Assembly (NCBI GenBank): GCA_014529385.2
Contig: CM043948.1
Span: forward strand, 26,114,268 to 26,160,767
DNA: 46,500 bases
Source: Adiantum capillus-veneris
Lineage: Eukaryota; Streptophyta; Polypodiopsida; Polypodiales; Pteridaceae
Direction: 5' to 3'
The notes under the pieces were generated by a model. It was not told where the DNA came from. It saw only the letters and a list, made by a program, of their open reading frames with translations, and ran no database searches. The translations under genes were made by a program, and so were the position numbers. This document shows positions 10,391 to 21,100 of this stretch, in pieces; within the stretch, counting starts at the first letter, position 1, and every line of letters begins with the position of its first letter.

Positions 10391-10558
10391 ATTGGACCCC
10401 TCTCCCCCTAGCCAATCACATGCAGCATACACTCAAGTACATGGATAGTATTTTGACAAGTGTTCTCCTTACCCCTTAGAGAGAGAGATCTTGAAAATAT
10501 CTAGATATTTGTTAGATGGAACTAGAAGCTCATTGGACCCCTTTTCAGCCCAACCAAT
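10391..10558. promoter_or_regulatory. Two inverted CCAAT dyads in LTR A
   Basis: ATTGG at 10391 is paired with CCAAT at 10412, and ATTGG at 10532 with CCAAT at 10554. Each dyad has the form CTCATTGGACCCC..CCAAT. CCAAT is the core recognised by NF-Y in eukaryotes. Placement in the part of the LTR that would be U3 or U3-proximal fits an enhancer role, which is inference. Confidence 0.5.
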
Positions 10559-10858
10559 AGCATTCAAGCACACCATGTGGTTAAGCTTAGTGAGAGTATG
10601 ACATGTGTCCCATGTGCCCTTTTAGAAAATGGGTGCCCCTTGGATGAGTGGAAGGTTAGGTCAAATATTCCCTTAACTTTGGGACTTTTATGCATAGGAA
10701 TCTTCTCAAGCAACTTCCTCATTAAATGTGTAGGGTCTCTGTTTGACTCAAGCATCTTACCCCCCATACATAGGAAGCTTCTCAAGAAACTTCCTCATTA
10801 AGTTTGACAAGTACCTCAAGTAACTTAGTCATCAAGCATGATAAGCACCTTAGGTGGA

Positions 10859-11003
10859 GTTCCCACCTCAAGCTCTGCCTAAGGTCAAAGGCAAGTTTAG
10901 GTCGGGTTCCCACCTCAAGCTCAGCCCTAGCTTGCCTAAGGTCAAAGGTAAGTTTAGGTTGGGTTCCACCTCAAGCTCAGCCCTAGCTTGCCTAAGGTCA
11001 AAG
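10859..11003. repeat. Tandem repeat in LTR A, about 2.5 units
   Basis: Units of about 44-58 bp contain CCACCTCAAGCTC, CTTGCCTAAGGTCAAAGG and AGTTTAGGT.GGGTTCC. The first unit lacks the AGCCCTAGCTTG segment present in the next two. Confidence 0.75.
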
Positions 11004-11080
11004 GACTTTTAATACTAACCATTGGAGGTCTTTAATGAAGCTAACCCTAAGGTCTTTTAAGCTCCATTAGATGCAAATTT

Positions 11081-11283
11081 CTCTTTGATAGACTATCTCC
11101 TTTTGGACCCCTATTGAGATGTAAACATCTCTCCTCTTGGTCCCCTGCTGAGGTAAGTCTAGAAGTGCTTATTGCACATTGCTCTTTGATAGACCATCTG
11201 CTTCTGGACCCCTATTGAGATGTAACCATCTCTCTTTTTGGTCCCGTGTTGAGATAGGTCTAGAAGCACATGTCTCTATTATA
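11081..11283. repeat. Tandem repeat in LTR A, 101-bp unit, two copies
   Basis: The unit starts with CTCTTTGATAGAC at 11081 and again at 11182, and continues through GGACCCCTATTGAGATGTAA and TGAG.TA.GTCTAGAAG. LTR B has only a degraded single version near 13780. Confidence 0.75.
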
Positions 11284-11468
11284 GCTCTTGTTCCCATTTA
11301 TTCTCCCATATTAAATGATCAGTTTAATATGAGAAAATCATTTGGTAAATTTGGATATTATATTTTATGACATATTTGGTTTATATAGCATATATTACCC
11401 AATGCTATGAAAATATCCCTTTAGTTGGTGAATATGGTCTTATAAATGTATGAAATTGTCTCGTAGAC

Positions 11469-12288
11469 TTGGCCTACTCTAATAAAGCAAGAGATGGATT
11501 CTCTCGCATCTCCTTTGGTAACACAACCAGGTGGGTGAAGAAAGTAAGCAAGGCTTCACCTCTTCACATGAATAGTAGTCAGTTTAAAATAATCATTCAG
11601 TGGAATCTGAACCATTGCTACATTATACTTGGTAATAACTGCTTTCCTCAAACAAGTGGCATTCCTATAAGATTCTCTTGTTCCCCTGCTACATGTATCC
11701 TTTGTTTACTATATTTTGATTATAAATGGATTATTACGCAAACTTCCCAAGCAGAAGGACTCTCTATGCTTATAAAGTGTAATCACACCTTTAGATTTAT
11801 GGATGACATATTAAGTATTAATAATCCCAACTTTACCCAGTAGGTGTTGGACATCTATCCAGCTTGCTTAGCAATTGAACCCACCTTTTTAGAACAAGAT
11901 ACAGTCAATGGTATTACCTTCACTAAGCGTACTAATTATTTGTCCATTGAATTGCTGATTGATAATTTCTCTATTGGTAACTTTTCTACTAAGTTTTTGG
12001 AAACGGGATCACCTTAGGCTTATTGTTGCTGAGTTTGCATTAAAAAAGAGCAAAAGACCATTCAAAATGGCTCTACATACCTGTTTAGGTATTTTTCACT
12101 TAATTATCTACTCTTTCTCTAATATATTTTTTGTCCTTGAAGAAAGCGGGGTCCTTATTAGAAAATTTCAAGCTAAAGGCTTCCAAAAACGATCTCTGAT
12201 ATCCACCATAACGACGGCTCTGAGTGAAAAAGAATGGCCTGGGGTCAAGTTTGATGCTACATTACTTTGTCTTTTAGTGAGGAAGTAG
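11469..12288 (+). pseudogene. Reverse transcriptase relic, non-LTR/Penelope-like type
   Basis: Two open frames (11469-11843 and 11959-12288) read as one RT C-terminal half. The first has a GIPIRFSCSP block, the usual G-P-G/C-P positions of RT motif 4 with the second Gly replaced, then FRFMDDILSINNP, the DD catalytic box in an F/Y-x-DD context unlike copia YVDD. After TAG at 11841 the same frame continues with a YP..L.IE.T / YLSIELLID block. A frameshift near 12000 leads to a thumb-like region (AEFALKKSKRPFK, FQAKGFQKRSLI). The arrangement resembles Penelope-like or related non-LTR RTs, but subfamily assignment is by eye only. It has no endonuclease, stands alone and lies opposite to the LTRs around it. 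Confidence 0.6.
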
Positions 12289-12325
12289 GCCCATATCTAA
12301 TGGGCCTACTAGACTCACTAGTTAT

Positions 12326-13975
12326 TGTAACATTTAATGGTCTAGTAACTTGTGTGTAGCAGAAAATAGCATGAACATAGTGAGATTTTCATTAGAATAG
12401 ATTCCTAATGAGAATAACAAGAGTGCTTGGGTGGAGAGAGCAACAAAAAGTATAACACCTACTTAGATAGCATGAACAATACTTCAAAAGAGAGAGAAAT
12501 TAAGCAATTGACAATAGTTGATATCATGAACAATACTTCAAAAGAGAGAGAAATTAAGCAATTGACAATAGTTGAGGACTGGATTTGCATGGAGCCGGTC
12601 CCCCCTCCAAAAGGCTTTGTATTATGGTTTCTCCCATTAAGAGAGACATTTTACAATGCAATTCTTTGTGTTCATTCAATACTAGCTAGTGCAATGAAGA
12701 TGGAAACTTCAAGCACTAAGCAAAACACTTATCGAACACAACATCGATTCCCTCACAGTCTTAGACCCAAGACCTCACACAGCTTTGAAGATGGTGAGAG
12801 CTAGCGGGGTATGAGAGTAGATTGAGAGGAAAAAGGAGTAGTCTTACAAGAAAGATGTACATCTCCTCACATAATCACTCATATTAGCATAGCTTAGCTT
12901 AGTAATTAGCATCGTAGAGGAGATGAGCATGCATTGAAGCTTGGCTCTTGGTTGGATTTGCATCACAAATCCAAGAGTTGTTGGTGTAGGCCTCCCTTCT
13001 CACAAGCTTGGAGTAGGTGATAAGCTTTCCATTAAAGCTTGAGAAGAGAGAGAGTATTCTTACTCTACACATGAGCTTGTGTGAGTGTCTGTGGATAATT
13101 GACTTTGAAAAATCAGCCCCCTCTCTCTCCTGGTCGACCCCTCTTGCTATTTGCTCTTGCTAGCACCTCATTGGACCTCCCCAGGCTTAGCCAATAGGAT
13201 TTCAGGAGCATAAGTGATAGCTTTCTGACATGTGTCCCCCTTTCCCCTTTTGTGGGAGCTTTAGGTAATTAATAAATGCAATTCAACTCTCATTGGACCC
13301 CTTTGTCTCCTGGCCAATAGGAACCAGGCAAGCCATTGGGCTACTGAATGCTCATTGGACCCCTTGGGAGACTGTCCAATAGTCTTCTAGAGAGCTTAAT
13401 TCTTATTGGTTCTTTTATTAAGTGTTTTAAAATTAATTAAACAAGATTTACTCTAGCCTAATTCTCATTGGTCCACCTTCAAGGCCATCCAATAGGATTT
13501 GAGTACACCTTGTGGGCATCTCGCCTAGGGAGATGACATGTGTCCCTCTTTCCCCTTGTGTACAAAGAAAGCTTGTGAGTGTGTGCGCGTTTTTGTCTCA
13601 TCCCCTACTTCTTGGGCTCGCCCCCTCCTATGTAGGAGTTTGTGAAGACTTTTTGGGACACACACAAAGCATCCAATTTCCTAAGCTTTTGACCATGGAC
13701 ACAACCTTTGAATTTTGGAACCTTAGCATTTTGGAAGTCTTAATGGGATGAATCTTAGGGTCTTGTGGGCCCATTGTTGCACATTGCTCTTTTTCAGATG
13801 GCCCCCCCTTTGGATCCCTATTTTCCCTCCTTTGGATCCTACTGTGGCTGGTCTGCCAGCTTAACCAATATTCTAGCTTTTTCTCCCCTGGTACTTCCCC
13901 ATATTAATTGATCAATTTAACACGAAAAAATCATTTAGGAGAATTAGATATTAGTTATTATGACATTACCTCTCT
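12326..13975 (-). repeat. LTR B: diverged second copy of LTR A, with a PPT-like flank
   Basis: Homology to LTR A is clear from about 12440 to 13975, where it ends TTATGACA like A. The inner end at TGTAAC (12326) is a guess. Directly beyond 13975 the minus strand reads AAGAGAGAGGTAA, a polypurine-like tract just before TG, as expected if B is a 3' LTR whose element lay to the right. It carries four ATTGG/CCAAT dyads and a short duplication of TTCAAAAGAGAGAGAAATTAAGC at 12482 and 12536 (shown by position). No coding sequence is recognised in it. Confidence 0.6.
13170..13493. promoter_or_regulatory. Four inverted CCAAT dyads in LTR B
   Basis: ATTGG/CCAAT pairs start at 13170/13191, 13292/13314, 13354/13376 and 13467/13489, with an extra lone ATTGG at 13335. 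Spacing between the paired boxes is 21-22 bp in every case, the same as in LTR A. Confidence 0.5.
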
Positions 13976-14269
13976 CTTGAAATCATAGTCGTTTACTATG
14001 GGGTAGAGAAGATAAATGTGCACACACAACTGGTGTTGCCTAAATTGGTGAATCTACACCAAAATGAGTATATACACACTACCTAAATTGACAAATCTGT
14101 ATGCATGTGACCAATGGACTAGGTAAGCATAAAAGGCAAAATATTCACTACATGTTTAACACAAAATTGGAGTATTTTTAGGTGCCAAGGTACTTACAAA
14201 CCGTTTTTCACTATCCAAAAGTGTATGCGCTCTCTTGTGTGTCTGTATAGCTTGTTGATAAATTTTCTC
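13976..14269. other. Noncoding spacer
   Basis: AT-rich sequence follows the PPT-like tract of LTR B. Short repeats such as ACACACAACTGGTGTTGCC and CTACCTAAATTG are present, but no gene or element is recognised. Confidence 0.5.
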
Positions 14270-14612
14270 AGTAGAGGTTAGGTTAGGTTTAGGTTATTGG
14301 TTAGGTGAGATTATAGGTTAGGTTAGAGCTAGCAACAAATTAATAATAGAAAAAGTGCAAACGGACTTCGAAGATGACTCATGTACTTCAAAAAATGCAA
14401 ACGGACTTCGATTAGGTTAGGTTTAGGTTATAAGTTAAGTTAGGTTTAGGTTATAGGTTAGGTTAGATCTAGCGACAAATTAATAGTAGAAAAATGCAAT
14501 CGAACTTCAAAAGTGCACACAGACTTCAAGAACCTTAATATATAGTCATTGACCAATAAAAACGAGATTATTACCCTCTGGTCCTAATCTCCATGCACCT
14601 CTAGACCGAGGT
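14270..14612 (+). repeat. 5' noncoding region of a CACTA relative
   Basis: GGTTAGGTTTAGGTTA-type repeats and duplicated blocks with GCAAACGGACTTCGA and CTAGCGACAAATTAATA occur twice. 14545-14620 matches the reverse complement of 21985-22070, just upstream of the CACTA-2 transposase, including CACCTCTAGACCGAGGTGTG. The repeat words correspond to the AACCTAAATCTAA-rich 5' region of CACTA-2. Confidence 0.65.
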
Positions 14613-15300
14613 GTGCGGGGATCAGTCCGCTTTGAGCATTTGAGAAAGACAGTTTACGAGGAGCATGATAGATTTTTACCTGAAGGACATGAGCTACGTG
14701 GACCAAACATATACAAACAGAACATGCATCCACTAAAAGCGAGCGATTGGAAAAACATGTGGCTGGACAGGGAGATTGGATGCCACCTGGAATGAAAAGA
14801 CTTTCTATTTTCCATGAACACCCGTACTGGAGTGACCTGCTGATTAATCATTTGCTCAACCCAATGCACATCTTCAAGAATGTGGGGGAGATCATATGGA
14901 AAACCATCACTAGAAAAAGGAAGAGCAATGCCCAAAGAGATGACCTGTAGTTTGTGGGTCGAATGCTAGAGATGTGGCCTCGACTTAAACCCAATGGAAA
15001 GTTTGCTATACCAAAAGGTCCATGGGTTCTGAGTCGTGCAGAAGAGCAACAAGTGAAGAAGACTATATCTTCATTCAAGACTCCCATAGGGTGCATGCCA
15101 AGTTTGAGAACGGCTTTTACAAGAGATGACAATCTCAGTGGTCTTAAGTCCCATGATTGGCACAAATTTTTACAGTTCATCTTACCAATTTCCATAAAGG
15201 GTTGTTTGACAGATGGACATCACAATGCGAGAAAAGGTTATGAGATTTTGCCTTTTCAACTTAGACATCATGCAAAAGTGGCTAGAGAGGTACGAAGGGA
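14613..15300 (+). pseudogene. CACTA transposase fragment (TNP2 C-terminus into DUF4218)
   Basis: TNP2/DUF4218 junction motifs are visible: LPEGHELRG, PPGMKRLSIFHEHPYW, INHLLNPMHIFKNVG, KSHDWHKFLQFILPISIKGCL and MREKVMRFCLFN. They are spread over three frames (14613-14795, 14747-14950 and 14954-15394), with TAG at 14948-14950. Residues differ from CACTA-1/2/3 at many positions, so this is a separate subfamily. The catalytic part of TNP2 is absent, and the fragment starts abruptly after the 5' noncoding piece, which indicates an internal deletion near 14620. Downstream it runs in frame into gypsy sequence. Confidence 0.75.
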
Positions 15301-15824
15301 AAAAGCAAGGAGTCATGCAGGTTCTCACCAAATGCTTAGGCATCACCCAGGTATTTACATCACCATACCATCCTCAAAGCAATGGGCTAACTGAGCGCTT
15401 AAATAAAACAGTCAAACAGATGCTAACAGCTTACATCGACCCGCTTCATCAACATTGGGATCAAACCCTCCCCTTGGTAGTACATGCTTACAACACTTTT
15501 GTGCAAGCTTCCTCCCGGGTCAGCCCTTTCAAAGCTTTATATGGCCCCGACCCCACCCTCCCCCCTGATCTCGGAATGGTTCAGGTTCAACCACTTAAGC
15601 AAGATGTAGTTGACTGGATGGAAATTCTATCTAGAACTCAGTCCCTCCTCAGAACGACCATCAAGTCCAACCTAATTCAAGCTCAAGCACGCCAAAAGAA
15701 GATGTATGATGCCGGCCGACACCCCAGGAATACAGAGAACGTGACAAACTCAGCTTATATTATCCTATATGACAACCTGGCCTTTCCGAATCCTTCATGC
15801 ACATATGGATTGGGCCATATATAG
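15300..15824 (+). pseudogene. Gypsy integrase C-terminal fragment, in-frame fusion
   Basis: SPYHPQSNGLTERLNKTVKQ is the end of a Ty3/gypsy integrase core with its catalytic Glu. It is followed by WDQTLPLVVHAYNT, SPFKALYG and NLIQAQARQKKMYD, all typical of the post-core region. The frame is open from the CACTA-derived start at 15213 through 15824, giving a 203-codon chimeric ORF. The GPY/chromodomain end and every other gypsy gene are missing. Confidence 0.8.
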
Positions 15825-15838
15825 TTCTTCTCCGCATT

Positions 15839-15944
15839 CACTATAAGAGGAGTTGCTATAACCTCTAGTATTGCCGTGGAAAAATAAAGGAAAAAGAAGA
15901 GAGAAAAATTTGCGTGGGCGGCAATAACCGCGGCTATGGACGCG
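15839..15944 (-). mobile_element. Left end of an outer CACTA-like element interrupted by CACTA-2
   Basis: CACTATAAGAGG at 15839-15850 is a CACTA-type terminus that differs from the CACTACAAGAGG family. It is followed by AATAACCGCGG/ATTGCCGTGG-type words. Related words (GGCGGTAATATACC, GCTATTACCACACC) resume at 24007-24070 on the other side of CACTA-2, so these look like subterminal repeats of one element split by the insertion. A minus-strand second-ORF gene begins its 3' end at 24385, as expected about 0.5 kb from a 3' terminus. The far end of the outer element was not found. Confidence 0.6.
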
Positions 15945-16210
15945 CACTACAAGAGGTTGTGTGCTCTTGTGACGCTGTTAGCGACGTAAATACACTGGGT
16001 TTTTATAACCCCCGGCGTCGCTAAAACCGTCGCTACGAGCATCGCTACGAGAGCGTCGCTATAGGCGTCGCTAAAAGCGTCGCTATATAGCGACGCACAT
16101 AGCGACGCTCATAGCGACGGTTATAGCGATGTTTACACAGAAGACTATAGCGACGCTCATAGCGACGCTACAAAGCCATAAATAGCGACGCTTATAGCGA
16201 TGCCCGAGAG
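15945..16210. repeat. CACTA-2 3' terminal inverted repeat and subterminal repeats
   Basis: After the TIR, GGTTGTGTGCTC leads into about 15 copies of GCGTCGCTA / TAGCGACGC in both orientations between 15990 and 16205, matching the end of CACTA-1. The remaining 16211-16554 is noncoding AT-rich sequence shared with 3000-3360. Confidence 0.85.
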
Positions 16211-16554
16211 AAATTTTTTTTTGGTGGCAGGGCATCCATCAACCATATTGTACTTGATTCACTTTTTAAAAAAAGTGCAAGGGTAGATAATAGACCCAAA
16301 ATAGTCACCCACAAGACGCATTGTTTGCAAAATTGACAATTGTACACATCATAGGCAAAATGAATTGATTGGCAAATGTAATAATGACAATTGTACAACA
16401 TCATAGGCATAAAGAATTGATTGGCAAAAGGAACTGCGGTGACAAATGTAATAATATACATGGTTCAAAAAGATGTATAAAATCCGTCTCATGATACATA
16501 AGCTATGAGAAACCCTAAACTAATGCTATCTAGCTATGGCTAAATTGACGTCGT

Positions 16555-17864
16555 CTAGTCAGACGTCTCATCGCGTTCAAGCGGCGTATCTGTCGGATTC
16601 TGCAAAAAAAGACAATAAGACAGCTTTCAGTAAGTATAAACATATAACGACATTTATAAAACAATACAAAAAATAAAAAAGAGTAAACCCTAATACTAAC
16701 CATGCCGCCGCGAGAACTGAGAATGTCCATCAGGGCGTTTAAGCCCTTCCTGCCGGCGTACTCGCGCTCGTACGTTGTGGGATCACGTCCTGTCATCGAC
16801 CACTGTCAAAACATACAAAGATTTCATTATGTTAGAATTAAAAAACTCATAAACCCTAAACTATCGAACATAACGAGCAATGTGAAAACACTTACAAAAT
16901 CGGCCTCAAATGATGCCCATCCACCGCTCCCCAAGTGGTGCGAGCTCCCTGCCTCTACTCGCGCTCTGGCTGCATCCTTTTGTTGCTTCCACTTGTTGGG
17001 ATTCTCGCGCGCTGCTTTCTTCGCATTCTTCCAATCTTCTTTGGCCAGCCAATCTGGCCTGTTCCACCCATTCTTGATTGCTTTTTGCACTTCGGAACGC
17101 TTGTGTTTGCAGTATTCGCGCATTCGAATCTTCATCAGGTCTTCATTGAAGCGCTGATCCTGTGTTGGAACGGGAAACTCATCATGAAGTATGCTGATGA
17201 CTCTGTTTTTTAAATCACTTGGTACTTCACTCCATTTGTTTAGTATGTAGTGTCTAAACAGCTGAGAGCAAAGACCACGCATACGCGAGATCACCTTCTT
17301 GCCGTCATCATCCATGATGATGCCATCGCTGATGTCGACGGAGTAAGGCAAGCCCTCTGGCCGGTGACGCATGAACCTGGGTGTCCCGGCAGGGGTCTCT
17401 AGCGGCGTGTCGATGGGGGTACGGACGTCAGGTGTCTCCACCGGCGTCTGGGCCCCGAAGTGAGGAGTGTCGAGTGGGGTGGCTCCTGGCGGAGTAGGTA
17501 GAGGTGTGTAGCTTCTAGGAACAGTCAGCCGTGCAAAACCTGGCGTAGATGGCGATGCTGTGGCTGGTGTGGGGGCGAGCAAAGAAGGGGAGGGTAAAGA
17601 GCCTCGTTGAACACGAGGCAGTGTGGAGGCATCGGTGGCGGAATCCCCACAACAACCGCCACCGCCACCACTAGAGCGCCGGTGTCTAGACGAGTGTGAA
17701 GCTCGTCTCATCGACGCCGAAGCTTCAGAGCGCGCCAAATGCTCCGAAAGAGAGGGAGATGCGGATGGAGTAGGAACGCGCGATGATGCGCCAGAGCGAT
17801 GACGCTCCACGTACCAGTGTCTCTGCTGCGGTGACAAAGAAGAAAGAAACTCCTCATCATCCAT
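16555..17864 (-). CDS. CACTA-2 second ORF, Transposase_24-like (TnpA-type), intact three-exon gene
   Basis: Predicted exons are 17864-16896, 16802-16701 and 16599-16555, joined by two GT..AG introns in phase 0. They give 371 codons plus a stop, with no internal stop. The ATG at 17864 follows TTTAATGCAG, so a noncoding or leader exon may precede it. Residues 1-190 are Ser/Pro/Thr-rich with a Gly-run (RRSSGGGGGCC) and TPLETPAGTP repeats. Residues 200-323 form the conserved Transposase_24 block (KWSEVPSDLKNRVI, FNEDLMKIRMREYCK, RPDWLAKEDWKNAKKAAREN, SSHHLGSGGWASFEADF). The C-terminus is acidic (LERDETSD). In CACTA elements such proteins bind subterminal repeats; this role is inferred for this copy. 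It is the only undamaged gene of the family in the window. Confidence 0.82.
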
Positions 17865-18110
17865 ACCTGCATTAAACACACGAATATTTAAACTTAATAT
17901 TGAATGAATAGAGTAGACAATGACGCAAAGACCATTAAATACAATGACGCAATGAATTGAGTGATAGAAGAGGCAAGTCGAAAAGTCAGAATTTTCAATC
18001 AAAAGATGTGAGCGCGAGTAGAAAAGAGCGTTATACACCATGGAAGGTACTTAGAGAGCCAGAGCTTTTACAACACGGAGCAAAATTGTTCAAATACAAT
18101 ATTTGTGGCT

Positions 18111-21100
18111 TTAAGAGATCTCTCTCTCATCCTCGCATAACTCAGCATAACTTCCTATATCTATATAGAGCTCTCCGTTTAAACACATATCCTCTGTTTC
18201 ATTTTGTAGCTCCTCTGCATGCACCCCATATAGAGTAGTAGCATCTTGATGCTCGTCTGGCACCACCGCAGCGGCTTCTGATTGAGCATCTTCTCTGATC
18301 TCCTCCATTGATGTCGTTGTGATTGGCACATGGTAGCCTTCATACATCCTTGCCCTACGAGGGGCTACCTCTATGACGTACCACCAGTTTGATGTAGACT
18401 TTGTAGGATGAAATATTACCTGCCAGAGCCACATAACTTACATGAGAGCTTTCAAGCACATAACTTGTAAAAGGGGGATGTTAACTATTTACATACTTAC
18501 TTGTTCACAATGCTCGGGTAGTACGAAAGTGTCTCTTAGGTCAGTCCATTTCTTAGTAGAATCCACCTCAAGATAACCAGACTCTCCTCTACGCACAGTA
18601 GCGTTGCGACCCTCCATGATTATCTTGAACCATTGCACGTCGAACAAGTCGACAAAAAATCCTCTGTAATCGATCCTAAAAATCTCTTGCAGCGTGCCGA
18701 AGTAAGTAAGTTCCGCCACCACAGGATCTGCATCAGAGGAACGTCGTCGACTAGACTGTTCAAATTTTGCCATGATTCCACAATCTTGAGTAAAACGCTT
18801 TTTGTCGATTCGTTCCACCCTAAAATGTCGACCTTTACACCATGCTGCTATGTATGACTTATACTACAACGAACAAAGATTATGAGTGGCCGTTCAAACG
18901 TTTATAAATAAAGTCACTTGCTAGTCGTACATTGCAAACTTACCTTGGTCGCGCAACCCCGAGAGTACTCCCACTCTTCTTCAGCCACTTCGTCACCGCA
19001 TTGTTGTGCACTTTTCAATTGGTTGTGCAACCATCTTAAGCTCATGAAGGTTGGTAGGATCTCCAGAACCGCTGGATAGTGCATCGGTGGTCGTCTTCCC
19101 CGTCTCCACTCGATTTGTGCCCTTTGTCACTCTTGCTTTGCGTCCTCATATTGTGAAATCCACTTTTGCATCACTGGATTGTGAAGCATGCAAAATCGGT
19201 TGATTTTAGCCTCTAGATCTTCCGTCATCTTCTTCTCAACACCGAGATTACACATGACAATCCCAGATATGCGCTCATCATCTATGGTTCGCCATAGCGT
19301 GTCCCGGGATTTATCAAATCCGTCTAGCCACTCTCCAATGTACACTAGGGACTCTGATACCAACCAACCTTCTGCCATGCTACCCTCCGGACGTGCCTTT
19401 TGACGCACATATCCCTTAAGCGTTTTCATGAAACGCTCTAAGAAGAACATCCATCTGGAATGAACTGTGCCAGCTATTTCCACCTCATCAACTATGTGAA
19501 CAAGAAGATGCACCTGAATGGTTAGCATTGTAGTAGGAAAATGTTTCTCAAACATGCACACAAGCTCTGCAGCATTTAGTTTGGCGAATGGTATGGAGTC
19601 TACGTTGATCTCCTTTTGTGAGATCCATTGCACCAGCTTTGCAAGTTTGTAGATTGTGTTACGGATGTCGAGAGACAAACATCCCTCAATGGCAACTGGT
19701 AAAATAAACTGTAAAGTATGTGCAGTAATGATATTAAAGTCCACATTTTATGCAATGATATTAAAGTCCACTATGAACGTACCTGACACATTTTATGCCA
19801 ATCGTGTGACTTCAAACCGGTAAGCTTTCCTTCTTTAGTAAAACACGTTCGGAGCGAGTGCATTACGCCAGTGGGGGTCCGCAAAGATCGAATGGTCTCT
19901 TTTACTTTGCGTTCTTGGGCTCCTGTGAAAATCCATGGTGCTTTAGGGAGTTTTATCGATCCATCAGACGTTGTTTGCGGCCAATATTGCTCCATACGAT
20001 CCACATTTCTAAGGTCAACTCTGGCTCCCAAAGTATCTTTCTTGCCGGTCAGATGGTCCCATAGTAGATTACCCACATTCTTGAATATGTGCATTGGATC
20101 GAGCAAGTGATTGATCATGAGTCGGGGCCAGTATGGTAACTCGTACCATAGAGATAGTCTCTTCATCCCTGGAGGCAATCCGTCATCTCACATCTCCTTC
20201 TGCTCTGACCATGCTTGTGCAGACATCCTTGGTGGCTCTCTTCCCAAAAAGCCGTCGCGTAACACATGATTCTCTGGAAGATACGCTTGATGACCTTCGT
20301 AGATTTGCTTCTTCAGTGAGGGTGCCCTACGTGCATTCAGTCTAGGTCCACATGTGACACATGCTCTGTATCCGCTTTTTTGAAGCCCTGCATGTATACA
20401 CATGATAATAGATCAACTATGGGAAAAAACAAGATTTACAGTGTCTGAGTGAGGAGTGTCAATAGATCACCTGAGCATTCTGTTCGCCCGGGATAGTCAT
20501 GCATGGTCCACATTAGAATGCCTCTGATCAAAGCATTCCGTCGTCCTGTGTGTCGGCTCATATCCACCACCTCTATGCCAATCCACAATTGTTGTAGCTC
20601 TTCCAATAGTGGACGAAGATACACATCCATATTCCCCACTTTATATCGCCCTGGCACAATCAAGCTTAGCCATAGGTGCCCCTACTTCGTAGTCAACCAC
20701 GGGGGAATGTTGTAGTTGACGATGACAACGGGCCATACACTGTATTGATCTTTGACCAAATGGATTTACGCCATCCATAGCTAGGCCTAAGCGCAAATTT
20801 CGAGCTTCCCTGGCAAAATCCGACCATGTTCCATCTATATGTTTCCACGCTGCGCAATCTACAGGAATTCGTAGCACACCATCCGAAGATTTATTCTCCT
20901 CATGCCATGATGCTAGGGCGGCCATGGACTTACATTCGAAGAAATGCTTGATGCGAGGAAGTAGAGGGAAATGTGGCAAAACCTTTTGTGGAATTTTTGT
21001 CCCGTGGAGATCTACTCGATATCTTTCGGAATCACATTTCGGACACTTCTCCATGTCTATGTATTCCCCTCTGAAAAGAATGCAGTCCTTAGGACAAGCG

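Larger units (their letters stand above)
9602..11372 (-). repeat. LTR A: long terminal repeat of a minus-strand retrotransposon
   Basis: On the plus strand it runs from TGTAATCGAG to TTATGACA, giving TGT..ACA ends. The PBS at 9589-9600 marks the left end as the internal side, so A acts as a 5' LTR of a minus-strand element. It is homologous over most of its length to LTR B. Shared landmarks are the AAGAGAGAG / GACAATAGTTGAGGAC block at 9755-9800 (12545-12575 in B), GAGAGCTAGCGGGG (10020, 12797) and CCATATTAA.TGATCA.TTTAA (11307, 13900). It contains a run of 16 G at 10029-10044, two tandem repeat arrays and two ATTGG/CCAAT dyads. No coding sequence is recognised. Confidence 0.7.

Noticed and set aside
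10045-10479. 144-codon ORF in LTR A
   Set aside because: It lies inside a repeat, is not conserved in LTR B and has no motif.
14270-14470. Interstitial telomere-like TTTAGGTTAGG repeats
   Set aside because: They do not form clean TTTAGGG arrays, and similar AACCTAAATC words occur in the CACTA-2 5' region, so CACTA noncoding sequence explains them better.
16702-17213. Plus-strand ORFs over the CACTA-2 second ORF
   Set aside because: They are antisense shadows; the same shadow appears over CACTA-1 and CACTA-3.
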